Shown: piece by piece, positions 37,254 to 46,441 of the stretch
Numbering within the stretch: the first letter of the stretch is position 1
Layout of the letters: each line of letters starts with the position of its first letter
Assembly: GCA_018052735.1 (NCBI GenBank)
Contig: JAGPMT010000005.1
Coordinates: forward strand, 100,957 to 164,956
Origin: Phycisphaerae bacterium
GTDB lineage: Bacteria; Planctomycetota; Phycisphaerae; Sedimentisphaerales; Anaerohalosphaeraceae
Direction of reading: 5' to 3'
DNA length: 64,000 nt
Translations under genes and position numbers: made by a program
The notes under the pieces: generated by a model
What the model was told of the DNA's origin: nothing
Databases searched by the model: none
The model's input: only the letters and a program-made list of their open reading frames with translations

Positions 37254-38333
37254 ATGACAAAAGTAACGCTGATTATGGGCGATGGAATCGGGCCGGAGAT
37301 AGCTGATGCCGCTCGCCGGTGTATTGATGCAACGGGGGCCGGAATTGAGTGGGATATTCAGCAGGCAGGCGTTGATATAATGGAAACGGCCGGAACCCCT
37401 CTCCCTGAAGCCACGCTTGAATCCATCCGCCGAAACGGGATTGCCCTGAAGGCGCCGATTACGACACCGGTAGGGACGGGTTTCCGCAGCGTCAATGTGC
37501 ATTTGCGTCAGGCGTTTGAACTTTATGCATGTGTTCGGCCATGCAAGAGCTACAAAGGTGTGCGGAGCAAATACGAGAATATTGATTTGGTAATTGTCCG
37601 TGAAAATACTGAGGATTTGTATGCCGGCATTGAGTTTGAAAAGGGGATGGGGGAAACGCTTGAACTCATTGGCTGGCTGAATGCCCACAGCAAGCGAAAA
37701 ATCGGTCCCAATGCAGGCATCAGCATCAAGCCGATATCGGTAGAAGGAACGGAACGGATTGTAACATTTGCATTTGACTATGCCCGCAAAATGGGCCGGC
37801 ACAAAGTGACCAGTGTGCATAAGGCCAATATTATGAAACATACAGATGGTCTGTGGCTGGATGTCAGCCGGCAGGTTGCGCAAAAATATCCCGATATTGA
37901 GTTTGAAGACCGCATTGTGGACAATATGTGTATGCAGCTTGTCCAGAAGCCGGAACTTTATGATGTTATTGTGCTGCCGAATTTGTACGGTGATATATTG
38001 AGTGACTTGTGTGCAGGTTTAGTCGGCGGGCTCGGGGTAGCGCCGGGAGCTAATATTGGCCAAAAGGGAGCAATTTTCGAAGCCACTCACGGAAGCGCCC
38101 CCAAGTATAAGGGTCAAAACAAGGTTAATCCTGTTGCCCTGATTTTGAGCGGTGTTCTGATGCTGCGGCATATGGGAATGGACAAACAGGCCGATGCACT
38201 GGAAAATGCCGTTGCAGCGGTAATTGAAGAAGGGAAATATGTCACTTATGATATGAAACTGGACCGTGACGATCCCACGGCAGTGGGAACCCGTGAAATG
38301 GCGGATGCAATCATCAGGCGGATCAATAAATGA
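37254..38333 (+). CDS. icd: NAD-type isocitrate dehydrogenase
   Basis: Oxidative decarboxylation of isocitrate to 2-oxoglutarate (359 aa). DGIGPEI is at the N-terminus; substrate residues lie in [45 protein letters not shown] and the [13 protein letters not shown] metal/cofactor segments follow. The length and pattern fit the NAD-dependent homodimer/mitochondrial-like group rather than the E. coli NADP enzyme of about 416 aa. AGGAGAAG upstream. lpxK follows after 73 nt. Confidence 0.93.
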   Translation: MTKVTLIMGDGIGPEIADAARRCIDATGAGIEWDIQQAGVDIMETAGTPLPEATLESIRRNGIALKAPITTPVGTGFRSVNVHLRQAFELYACVRPCKSYKGVRSKYENIDLVIVRENTEDLYAGIEFEKGMGETLELIGWLNAHSKRKIGPNAGISIKPISVEGTERIVTFAFDYARKMGRHKVTSVHKANIMKHTDGLWLDVSRQVAQKYPDIEFEDRIVDNMCMQLVQKPELYDVIVLPNLYGDILSDLCAGLVGGLGVAPGANIGQKGAIFEATHGSAPKYKGQNKVNPVALILSGVLMLRHMGMDKQADALENAVAAVIEEGKYVTYDMKLDRDDPTAVGTREMADAIIRRINK

Positions 38334-38406
38334 GAATTGCTTGCGCGATTTTCAGGAAGATTGACGGTTCCCCTCTTAATTAACAGGTCTTATAAGGAAC
38401 ACCTAT

Positions 38407-39486
38407 TTGAGGCAGAATACTTATCGCAGCATAATCTCGGGGGCTGATAAGCGATTCCGGGCCTCTTTTTTGCGAATTATACTGCGTCCGGCAGGTATTC
38501 TATACGGTCTTGGAATGCGGATTCGTAACCTGATGTATGATCTTGGTATTCTGTCATCCTGCTCAGTCGAAGTTCCGGTCATCAGCATTGGCAATATTAC
38601 AACCGGCGGCACAGGAAAAACGCCTCTGGTGATATGGATGTGCAATTATCTGCACCAAAAAGGCATTCGCTGCGCAATTCTGACCCGCGGGTATAAAACC
38701 CAGCCTGAACAGATTTCGGATGAACCTGCCCTGCTGACAAAAGCCTGTCCCGGTACGGCGGTGGTAGTCAATGCTGATCGGATTTCAGGGGCTCGCAAAG
38801 CGATTGAACAGCATCAGGCACAGGTTTTGGTGTTAGACGACGGATTTCAGCACCGCAAACTGAAGCGGGATTTGGATATTGTTGCCATAGATGCGACGTG
38901 TCCTTTTGGGTATAATCGTGTATTGCCTGCAGGACTTCTGCGGGAGCCGAAATCGGGCTTAAAGCGGGCATCAGCCGCGGTGATTACACGGTTTGACCAA
39001 GCCGATGAAGCTCAGATAGGCCGAATTGAACAGGAGATACACCGTTATGCGCCGGGCATTCCGATTGCTAAAGCAGCGCACCGGCACACGCACGCGGCAA
39101 CCTATTCCAATGCGGCTATCGAATTGGACCAGCTGCGGGGAAAACCGGTGCTGGCTTTCTGCGGCATCGGCAATCCCAACGCCTTTTTTGACCGTCTGCG
39201 GAGAAATGGCATCGATACAGTGGAAACAATAGCGTTTAATGACCATCATCTTTATACAACCCAGGACTTGAAGCAGATCTTCAGCCGGGCAGATGCCTGC
39301 GGAGCTGAGGCTATTGTCTGTACCCAGAAAGACTGGGTTAAGAGTGCGTTGCTTGCGCCGGATCGAAAAGACCGGATTTTTGCCTATTTGGTAATGGAAC
39401 TGGAATTTTGGGACGGACTTGATACAATAATAGGTTTAGTTGATAATCTGCCGATCGGTAATTTAAATCAAACAGCAAAACCATGA
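38407..39486 (+). CDS. lpxK: tetraacyldisaccharide 4'-kinase
   Basis: Phosphorylates lipid A precursor at the 4' position (359 aa). The Walker A is GNITTGGTGKTPL (about 60-72); DDGFQHRKLKRDLDI is a family signature. N-terminal amphipathic helix (GILYGLGMRIRNL) binds the membrane. TTG start with AAGGA 8 nt upstream. hldE begins on its stop (ATGA). First committed gene of the envelope operon and proof that lipid A is made. Confidence 0.95.
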   Translation: MRQNTYRSIISGADKRFRASFLRIILRPAGILYGLGMRIRNLMYDLGILSSCSVEVPVISIGNITTGGTGKTPLVIWMCNYLHQKGIRCAILTRGYKTQPEQISDEPALLTKACPGTAVVVNADRISGARKAIEQHQAQVLVLDDGFQHRKLKRDLDIVAIDATCPFGYNRVLPAGLLREPKSGLKRASAAVITRFDQADEAQIGRIEQEIHRYAPGIPIAKAAHRHTHAATYSNAAIELDQLRGKPVLAFCGIGNPNAFFDRLRRNGIDTVETIAFNDHHLYTTQDLKQIFSRADACGAEAIVCTQKDWVKSALLAPDRKDRIFAYLVMELEFWDGLDTIIGLVDNLPIGNLNQTAKP

Positions 39487-40982
39487 TTTATACGAATTTA
39501 TTGAAAGCGGTTACCAATCTTGGCTGTCCCCGCGTGCTGCTGGTAGGCGATTTTATGCTGGACAGCTATGTTTACGGGGATGCGCTTCGCATCAGCCCGG
39601 AAGCTCCGGTGCAGGTTCTCAAAGTCGTTCGGCGGGAATATGCCGGCGGCGGTGCTTCGTCCGTAGCGGCCGATATTACAACTCTGGGAGCAAAATGCTT
39701 CTGCATCGGAGCAATTGGCAAAGACCGCAGCGGCGAGCGTCTGCTTGAAATACTCAAGCAGTTGGGCGCCGACACCGAGGGATTGATTGCTCTGGACAGC
39801 CGCCCTACCATTACAAAAGAACGAATTATCGGTTTGGCCCAGCACCGTCATCGGCAGCAGCTTCTGCGGATCGATGAGGAATGCATCGGGCCGCTGCCGG
39901 CGAATATCTATCAGCAGTTGCTGAGTGTTTACGAAAGCCGGCTGCCTCATTGCAATATTGTATGCCTGCAGGATTATAACAAAGGCATGCTGGAAAAGGA
40001 TTTCTGCCAGCAGCTGATTGCTCTGGCCAGACAGGCCGGCAAACGTGTTCTCGTGGATCCTCCTCTGGATACAGACTACAGCAAATTCAGGGGAGCCAGC
40101 ATGATTACTCCAAACCGCAAGGAAACCTGTGCTGCGGTTGGATTCGAAATCAGATCCCCGGATGATGCGGCCAGAGCGTCGCTAATGCTTCGAGAGCAGC
40201 TCGATTTAGAAATGGCTGTTATTACTATGGATAAAGACGGCGCCTACCTTCGGACACAAACACTGGCGCAGCATTTTCCGACCCTGCCGCGGATGGTTTA
40301 TGATGTAACCGGAGCTGGGGATATGATGCTGGCGATGCTGGCTGTTGCTCTGGCAGCCGGATGCGATGCAGTTACGGCCCTGCAGCTGGCCAATATCGCG
40401 GCAGGACTGGAAGTGGAAAAGTTCGGCGTTGCAACCGTCAGCGTCGATGAGATTGTCAATGAAATCATTTCCCGCCACCGCGGGAAGATGGGGAAAATTC
40501 ATACAGTTGAAGATTTGATAAAGCAGCTGGCGTATCATCGTCAGCAGAAAGAAACTATCGTCTTTACAAACGGCTGCTTTGATGTGCTGCACCGGGGGCA
40601 TATTGAATATCTGAAATTCTGCAAGCAGCAGGGACATATTGTGGTTGTGGGGCTTAACAGCGATGCTTCGGTGCGGCAGCTGAAAGGTGCGGGGCGGCCT
40701 GTCAATAATCAGCATGACCGTGCCGCGGTTCTGGCAGCTCTGGAAAGCGTCGATTATGTTACCATTTTCGACCAGCTGAATCCGCTGGAATTGATAAAAC
40801 AGGTTCGGCCGGACGTGCTGGTTAAGGGGGCTGACTGGGCCCAAAAAGGAGTTGTGGGGAGAGAATTTGTCGAGGCCTGCGGGGGGCGTGTAGTCTTGGC
40901 ACCGCTGGTAGACGGTAAAAGCTCTACAGCGACGATTGAGAAATTAAAAGAATTGGAACGGAATCAGGATTATGGGGCATAA
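39483..40982 (+). CDS. hldE: bifunctional heptose-7-phosphate kinase / heptose-1-phosphate adenylyltransferase
   Basis: Two-domain enzyme of ADP-heptose synthesis (499 aa). Residues 1-325 are a PfkB-type kinase (GDFMLDSYVYG, EYAGGGASSVA and DVTGAGDMMLA with the catalytic Asp). From about 345 is a nucleotidyltransferase with FTNGCFDVLHRGHIEYL (HxGH) and a KGADW substrate loop. ATGA overlap with lpxK and an 11-nt overlap with gmhB. Both activities are needed before waaF. Confidence 0.97.
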   Translation: MIYTNLLKAVTNLGCPRVLLVGDFMLDSYVYGDALRISPEAPVQVLKVVRREYAGGGASSVAADITTLGAKCFCIGAIGKDRSGERLLEILKQLGADTEGLIALDSRPTITKERIIGLAQHRHRQQLLRIDEECIGPLPANIYQQLLSVYESRLPHCNIVCLQDYNKGMLEKDFCQQLIALARQAGKRVLVDPPLDTDYSKFRGASMITPNRKETCAAVGFEIRSPDDAARASLMLREQLDLEMAVITMDKDGAYLRTQTLAQHFPTLPRMVYDVTGAGDMMLAMLAVALAAGCDAVTALQLANIAAGLEVEKFGVATVSVDEIVNEIISRHRGKMGKIHTVEDLIKQLAYHRQQKETIVFTNGCFDVLHRGHIEYLKFCKQQGHIVVVGLNSDASVRQLKGAGRPVNNQHDRAAVLAALESVDYVTIFDQLNPLELIKQVRPDVLVKGADWAQKGVVGREFVEACGGRVVLAPLVDGKSSTATIEKLKELERNQDYGA

Positions 40983-42042
40983 GGCCGTTTTTTTTGACCG
41001 TGATGATACCCTGATAGAAGACCCGGGTTATATCCGCTCGCCGGATCAGGTCAAACTGCTGCCAGGGGTTGCACGGTCGCTGATTCAGCTGAAAAAAATG
41101 GGGTATCTGCTGATAGTCGTTACCAACCAGTCCGCTGTAGCACGGGGAATGATTACGGAGCAGGAACTGGAAGAGATTCATCGGCGGCTGAAAAACCTGC
41201 TGGCTGCTGAGGGTGCTTATTTGGATGGGATCTATTACTGCCCGTATCATCCCGAAGGAACCGTTGCCCAATATGCCAAAGAAAGCAATCTGCGCAAGCC
41301 CGAACCGGGGATGTTGCTGCAGGCAGCTCGGGAAAAAGACATCGATTTAAGCCGTTCATGGGTTGTCGGAGACCGCTATCTGGATATTCGAATGGGTCGG
41401 GCTGCAGGATGCTATACGATTCTTGTCGATGTTCCCGGCAAGCAGCGGGAGAAGCTGCCCGACGATCCGGAACCGGACCGAAAAGCCGTTAATATTCGGG
41501 AAGCCGTCAATATTATCCGGATGCATGAATTTCATCAAAAGGCACGGTCGGGGCGTAACGGGGAGTCGTCAGCTTTCACCGAAACGGCTCAACGGGCGGC
41601 CGTCCCAGAGCCGAAAGAAAGCCAAGAGACAGACGCCCAGCCTCCCCAGCAGGCAAGTGACCCCGGATTGGAGGGAGCAAAGTCGCTTTCATCGGATGAG
41701 GTTATCACCCTGCATGAAACCAGCGGTTTTGAGTCAAGGGAATTTTCCACCGAAGCAGCAGAGAATGACCAGCCGGAAGATGCCGGACAGACGCATCGGC
41801 TGTTTGAGGAAATTCTTCGCCATCTCAAGCGGATGGATCGGGCGGGATTTTATCCGGAGTTTTCGGTATTCAAGCTGCTGGCCGGAATGACTCAAACGGT
41901 TGCCGTTTTCTGCCTGATTGTCAGTATCGGATTCTGGCTTAATCCCAAAGTGGGCTATGAACCGGTTTTGATTATGATTGGATATGCTATCATGCTTGAG
42001 CTGCTGGTTATTGCCCTGCTGATGATGCATGGGCGGGATTAG
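40972..42042 (+). CDS. gmhB: heptose-1,7-bisphosphate phosphatase (GmhB-like) with C-terminal membrane extension
   Basis: HAD-superfamily phosphatase (356 aa). The N-terminal domain (1-185) carries FFDRDDTLIED: D9 nucleophile, D11 acid. The zinc site is largely lost: E. coli C92, H94, C107 and C109 correspond to C90, Y92, S105 and L107. The C-terminal extension (185-356) is acidic and Pro/Ser-rich, then has two predicted membrane helices (about 298-320 and 327-350), so it is membrane-bound, unlike the usual 190-aa cytosolic GmhB. ATG overlaps hldE. Confidence 0.85.
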   Translation: MGHKAVFFDRDDTLIEDPGYIRSPDQVKLLPGVARSLIQLKKMGYLLIVVTNQSAVARGMITEQELEEIHRRLKNLLAAEGAYLDGIYYCPYHPEGTVAQYAKESNLRKPEPGMLLQAAREKDIDLSRSWVVGDRYLDIRMGRAAGCYTILVDVPGKQREKLPDDPEPDRKAVNIREAVNIIRMHEFHQKARSGRNGESSAFTETAQRAAVPEPKESQETDAQPPQQASDPGLEGAKSLSSDEVITLHETSGFESREFSTEAAENDQPEDAGQTHRLFEEILRHLKRMDRAGFYPEFSVFKLLAGMTQTVAVFCLIVSIGFWLNPKVGYEPVLIMIGYAIMLELLVIALLMMHGRD

Positions 42043-42061
42043 CCGGGCGGGGAAAACAGCA

Positions 42062-43084
42062 ATGCATCCGTCGAAGGTTTTAATCTGGCTGCCCTCACCG
42101 CTGGGCGATGCCATTATGGCAACACCGGCTCTGCGGGCTTTTCGTGAATTATTTAAGGATGCCCGCATCTGTTTTTTGGCATCTAGCTTTACGCGGGAAA
42201 TTCTATCGCCAAGCCCATTCTGCGATGAATGGCTCACTATAGACAGGCATTTTGTTCGTCAGATCAAAGTTCTCCGGCAGCAGCAGTTTGATGCTGCTAT
42301 ATTGCTGAAGAATTCATTCGGTTCGGCACTTTGCACAGCCATGGCCGGCATCAAGCATCGGATTGGATATGTGCGGGAAGGACGCTGGCTTCTTCTGACG
42401 GATCGGCTGCTGCCGCCCCGAGAAAACGGTGTATTCAAGCCTATTCCTATGATAGAATATTATCATTCCATCGCGACTATGCTGGGAAGCAGGCAAGCCG
42501 TCAGCCCGCCGGAACTATCTGTTGAAGACAGTGCCATTGCAGAGGTTTATCAGAAAATTCCCGCCCTAAAAAACATTGATGGGCCGTTTGTGATTTTTGT
42601 GCCGGGCGGAGCCTTCGGTCCCAGTAAACAGTGGCCGGCGGCCAGCTATGCAAAGCTGGCGGATAAGCTTTATACAGCATTCCATGCGACTGTACTTCTT
42701 TCGGTGTCTCCTGCAAAGGAAGAAACCGAAATGGCAGAAGCGATCAGCAGACAAGCGGCATGTCATATGCTGAATCTGGCAAAGACGCCGCTGTCCGGCG
42801 GGCAGCTGAAGGCACTGTATTCTCTGGCAGACCTTGTGATTGCCAATGATACAGGTCCGCGACATATTGCTATAGCGTTGAACAAGAATGTCATTTCTCT
42901 ATTCGGGCCGAATAATCCGCAGTGGACACAGACGGGGCATAATAAGGAAATTCAAATCGTCGGACGGGCACCCTGCGTACCATGCGGCAGGCCGCGTTGT
43001 TTGATGAAAAAGCATTTATGTATGGAGTCTATTACAGTGGATGAGGTTTTTGAAGCGGCGTGCCGATTTCTGAAACATCCATGA
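42062..43084 (+). CDS. waaF: ADP-heptose:LPS heptosyltransferase
   Basis: GT9 family enzyme adding L-glycero-D-manno-heptose to the LPS inner core (340 aa). WLPSPLGDAIMATPALRAF near the N-terminus, VFVPGGAFGPSKQWP and the ADP-binding NDTGPRHIAIAL are typical of WaaF. The chosen ATG has GGGGA upstream and follows the gmhB stop by 19 nt; a more upstream ATG at 42029 would overlap gmhB. Its stop overlaps the next start (ATGA). Confidence 0.95.
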   Translation: MHPSKVLIWLPSPLGDAIMATPALRAFRELFKDARICFLASSFTREILSPSPFCDEWLTIDRHFVRQIKVLRQQQFDAAILLKNSFGSALCTAMAGIKHRIGYVREGRWLLLTDRLLPPRENGVFKPIPMIEYYHSIATMLGSRQAVSPPELSVEDSAIAEVYQKIPALKNIDGPFVIFVPGGAFGPSKQWPAASYAKLADKLYTAFHATVLLSVSPAKEETEMAEAISRQAACHMLNLAKTPLSGGQLKALYSLADLVIANDTGPRHIAIALNKNVISLFGPNNPQWTQTGHNKEIQIVGRAPCVPCGRPRCLMKKHLCMESITVDEVFEAACRFLKHP

Positions 43085-43938
43085 CATCTCCTTTTATACA
43101 ACCTGAACCGGGATTTTATGTTCTGCCATCCTATAGCCGGATTCTGGCTGAAACCGGACTGGATTCTCTGGAGGCGGTGATTTGCTGCAAAAAGGGACAA
43201 ATGCTATCCAAATCGAGCCTGGCCGCATGGAGACACCGCATTCGTCTTCAGCTTGCCAACGGGCAGACGGCCTATCTGAAGCGATACATTAGTCCTCCCT
43301 TTTTTGTTCAGCTGAAAGCATGGATACAACACCGGCATCGAGCGCTCTTGGCCGAATACGATAAAGGGCCCTCTGAGGAACTGACCCGAGCAGCGGTTCT
43401 AACCCCGCAGGTGATTGCCTACGGCGGACGGTGGAACGGGTGGTCGGAGAAGTGCAGCTTTATCATGACACTGGAAATACCCCATGGCCGGTCGCTGGAG
43501 CAGAAGCTCCCCGATTGCTTTGAAACGAGTCCGGCTCCCATGCAGCGGCAGGCAAAGAATGAATGTATCTGCCGTCTTGCTGATTTTGTCCGCCGCTTTC
43601 ATGCCACAGGGTATCGGCATCAAGATTTGTATTTGTCTCATCTGTTTCTTTCGGATGAACAAATACTGTACTTGATTGATCTGCATCGGACATTCAAACC
43701 TCGAATGCGGAGCCGCTATTATCAGGTCAAAGACATTGCTCAACTGCATTATTCCAGCCCTGCTGCGAAAATCAGCCGCAGCGACCGGCTGCGTTTTTTT
43801 CGGGCTTACGTCCAGAGGGAAAAACTAACCGCGCAGGACAAAGAACTCCTCCGGCAGGTGCATTCCAAAGCTCTTTGCATGGCCCGACACAATCGCAAGC
43901 ATGGGCGCATCTGTCCGTTTCAGGAAAAGGATGCATAG
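43081..43938 (+). CDS. LPS core heptose kinase-like protein (WaaP/InaA family)
   Basis: Eukaryotic-kinase-like phosphotransferase of the lipopolysaccharide kinase family (285 aa). Catalytic RHQDLYLSHLFL (Asp and the Asn-like position) and IDLHRTFK (metal Asp) are present. Expected to phosphorylate a core heptose, using ATP, in step with waaF immediately upstream (ATGA overlap). Sequence is divergent, so substrate is inferred from context. Confidence 0.85.
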   Translation: MTSPFIQPEPGFYVLPSYSRILAETGLDSLEAVICCKKGQMLSKSSLAAWRHRIRLQLANGQTAYLKRYISPPFFVQLKAWIQHRHRALLAEYDKGPSEELTRAAVLTPQVIAYGGRWNGWSEKCSFIMTLEIPHGRSLEQKLPDCFETSPAPMQRQAKNECICRLADFVRRFHATGYRHQDLYLSHLFLSDEQILYLIDLHRTFKPRMRSRYYQVKDIAQLHYSSPAAKISRSDRLRFFRAYVQREKLTAQDKELLRQVHSKALCMARHNRKHGRICPFQEKDA

Positions 43939-43942
43939 AACA

Positions 43943-45103
43943 ATGATAAAAGCGGCAATTCTCATTGAACGCGCAGAAGTTAAGCTCGGCGGTGCAGAAC
44001 GATCTGTCAGCGAACTGGTAGGCGAACTGCGGCGTCAGGGAATAGAAGCTGTCATTTTGGCTGCCAAGGGAACTCCTTGTGAATACCTGCACATCCTCTG
44101 TCAAGATTACCCCGGCAGGAGGGTTCCCCTGCGGATATTTGAAGCCGCCCTGCAAGCTCACTTAGAAAACCATTTTTATGATATCATTCACAGCACCCTG
44201 CCAACAGCAGTTGCTGATATTTATCAGCCGCGCGGCGGCAGCTACCGTGAAGCAATGCTGCGCAATACAGCATCGTATGCGAATCCCATGCAGCGTCTCC
44301 TGAAACGCTCCACGCATTTACTGAATTACAGGCGAACACAATATTTAAAGGCGGAGGAAAGGCTATGTCGTCAGCATAACCAAACTATTATTGCGGCTCT
44401 CAGTCATTATGTCAAATCGCAGTTCCAAAAACACTACACTCTGCCGGACAGCCGAATAACTGTTATCCCCAACGGTATCAGTTTGCCGCAGACGTTAGAC
44501 CAGTCAGAAGCGCAAAAAATAAGGGATTCGATTTTGCAGAGCGTTCCTGTGCCGGCTGGCAAAACGCCCATCTTATTTTTGTTTGCTGCGCACAATCCTC
44601 GGCTGAAAGGCATTGGTCCCCTTCTGGCCGCCATGCGGATGCTTCGGGAGAATCCGCCGTCTGATGTGCATCCTGTGCTGGCTGCGGCTGGCTTTTCGCC
44701 GACAGCTTATTCAGCCCCCAACAATACCGTTTTCCTTGGGACGCATAGCTGTATGAATGCGATCATATCGGCCTGCGATGCCGCCGTGCTGCCGACCTTT
44801 TATGATCCCTGCTCCCGCTTTGTTCTGGAGGCTCTGGCTTTAGCAAAACCTGTCATAACAACACGGTTCAACGGTGCATCCGAACGCTATACTCATCTGC
44901 GGCATGGGTTTATTCTGGATCGCCCCGATGATGTTCACACGCTGACTTATGCGCTGCAGTATTTCTGCAGCATGGAGAAAATAAATCTTGCCCGTAAGGC
45001 GATTCTGGATGATAATCTCCGCGTTGCGGTATCCATCGAACAACACGTAAATCTTCTTAAAGCACTGTACAGAAATATTCTTGCGGAAAAAAAATGTCAG
45101 TAA
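43943..45103 (+). CDS. family 4 glycosyltransferase (LPS core)
   Basis: GT4, GT-B fold (386 aa). KLGGAERSVSELVGEL begins the N-terminal domain; GISLPQ and AHNPRLKGI lie in the hinge and donor region; EALALAKPVITTRFNGASE holds the nucleotide-sugar Glu. Resembles WaaG-type core glucosyltransferases. The longer frame begins 42 nt upstream, but this ATG is after the previous stop. plsY begins inside its last codons. Confidence 0.88.
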   Translation: MIKAAILIERAEVKLGGAERSVSELVGELRRQGIEAVILAAKGTPCEYLHILCQDYPGRRVPLRIFEAALQAHLENHFYDIIHSTLPTAVADIYQPRGGSYREAMLRNTASYANPMQRLLKRSTHLLNYRRTQYLKAEERLCRQHNQTIIAALSHYVKSQFQKHYTLPDSRITVIPNGISLPQTLDQSEAQKIRDSILQSVPVPAGKTPILFLFAAHNPRLKGIGPLLAAMRMLRENPPSDVHPVLAAAGFSPTAYSAPNNTVFLGTHSCMNAIISACDAAVLPTFYDPCSRFVLEALALAKPVITTRFNGASERYTHLRHGFILDRPDDVHTLTYALQYFCSMEKINLARKAILDDNLRVAVSIEQHVNLLKALYRNILAEKKCQ

Positions 45104-45759
45104 TGATGGAATTGATAACACTGATAATGGCTGCCTATTTTCTGGGTGCCGTACCGTTTGGTTTGCTGATAGCAAAGGCCCACGGCAAGGATCTGCGCTG
45201 CATCGGTTCAGGAAACATTGGAGCCACAAATGTGGTCCGGGCATTAGGCCGGTCGTGGGGTATACTGTGCTTTATACTGGATATGCTGAAGGGTTTGATT
45301 CCGATGCTTGCGGTGCCCGTGCTGGGTCTCGTAGGCCCCCAGCCGAAAGCGTATGAACTGACCTTATGGCTGCTGGTCGGATGTGCAGCCGTTTTAGGGC
45401 ATATTTTCCCTGTCTATTTGAAATTTAAGGGAGGCAAGGGGGTTGCGACTAGTCTGGGCATTGTGCTGGGTTTATGGCCTTATTATACTTTCTGCGGGAT
45501 TGCTGCATTTGCAGTCTGGATTGTATGTGTTCTCCTCTGGCGGTATGTTTCGCTGGCTTCCATTTTAGCAGCTGTCAGTTTTCCAATTTTTTTAACAATA
45601 GCAACTTCTCTTTTCAAAGACTGGGGGCTGGCGACATTGTGGCCGCTGCTGGCCGGAGCAGTTTTAATGTCGCTGCTGGTGGTTTTTCGGCATCGGGCAA
45701 ATATACGGCGGCTGCTCAGTGGCACTGAATCGAAAATTTTTCAGTCAAAACAGATTTAA
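45094..45759 (+). CDS. plsY: glycerol-3-phosphate acyltransferase PlsY
   Basis: Integral membrane enzyme (221 aa) that transfers acyl from acyl-phosphate to glycerol-3-phosphate, the first step in phospholipid synthesis. GAVPFGLLIAK, the SGNIGATNVVRALG motif and KGGKGVATSLG are the three conserved loops; five or six membrane segments. An ATG at 45103 overlapping the previous TAA stop is an alternative start. The stop overlaps azoR by 4 nt (convergent). Confidence 0.97.
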   Translation: MSVMMELITLIMAAYFLGAVPFGLLIAKAHGKDLRCIGSGNIGATNVVRALGRSWGILCFILDMLKGLIPMLAVPVLGLVGPQPKAYELTLWLLVGCAAVLGHIFPVYLKFKGGKGVATSLGIVLGLWPYYTFCGIAAFAVWIVCVLLWRYVSLASILAAVSFPIFLTIATSLFKDWGLATLWPLLAGAVLMSLLVVFRHRANIRRLLSGTESKIFQSKQI

Positions 45760-46385
45760 AACACTTCGGCCAGCCGGCATGCCTGTTCTACGGCGGATTC
45801 AACAATTTTCTGAACTTCATCAGGGCTGCCGTGCAAGGTGGGTTCAATTACGATTGAATAGATCTTCTCAAAACCCATAAAGCCCAGTATTAAGTCCATA
45901 TATTTTTTCTGCAAATCAAACGCCTGTACATCGGTTCCAGGCCGGTAAGCGCCGCCGCGGGCATAAATAACCGCAGCCGGTTTGTCTCGAATAAGCCCCT
46001 CATAGCCGTTTGGTCCGGCAGAAAAAGTATAGCCCGGCTGAACGACAATGTCGATATAGTGTTTGAGGCGATAGGGAATGCCGAAATTCCACATAGGAAG
46101 AGAAAAAACATACTTGTCTGCCTGTTTGAATTGCCGAATCACTGTTTCAACAGCGCTCCAAGCGGTTTGTTCTGCATCTGTGTGCGGCTGGCCATGCAGA
46201 ATGGCATATTTGGCTTGAACAGTTAATCCGTCGAAAGTCGGCAGCTTTTCTTGAAACACATTAACAGTGCCTATTTTGTCTTGCGGATGAACTTTGGCAT
46301 AGTGTCGGAGAAAAGCAGAAGCAACCTGATTTGATTTTGAACGCTCTTGGCGAGGTGATGCCTGAATATACAGCAAGTTTGCCAT
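45756..46385 (-). CDS. azoR: FMN-dependent NADH:quinone/azo reductase
   Basis: Flavodoxin-like reductase (209 aa). IQASPRQERSKSN is the FMN phosphate loop; PMWNFGIPYRLKHYID and ARGGAY are the isoalloxazine-binding segments of AzoR. It reduces quinones and azo dyes by two-electron transfer. Very good SD (AAGGAGG). Stop overlaps plsY by 4 nt. Confidence 0.95.
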   Translation of the reverse strand: MANLLYIQASPRQERSKSNQVASAFLRHYAKVHPQDKIGTVNVFQEKLPTFDGLTVQAKYAILHGQPHTDAEQTAWSAVETVIRQFKQADKYVFSLPMWNFGIPYRLKHYIDIVVQPGYTFSAGPNGYEGLIRDKPAAVIYARGGAYRPGTDVQAFDLQKKYMDLILGFMGFEKIYSIVIEPTLHGSPDEVQKIVESAVEQACRLAEVF

Positions 46386-46441
46386 AAAGGCCTCCTTTCC
46401 AAATACCTTTTTCCATTACTACGTCCAGCAGGCAAGGAAGT

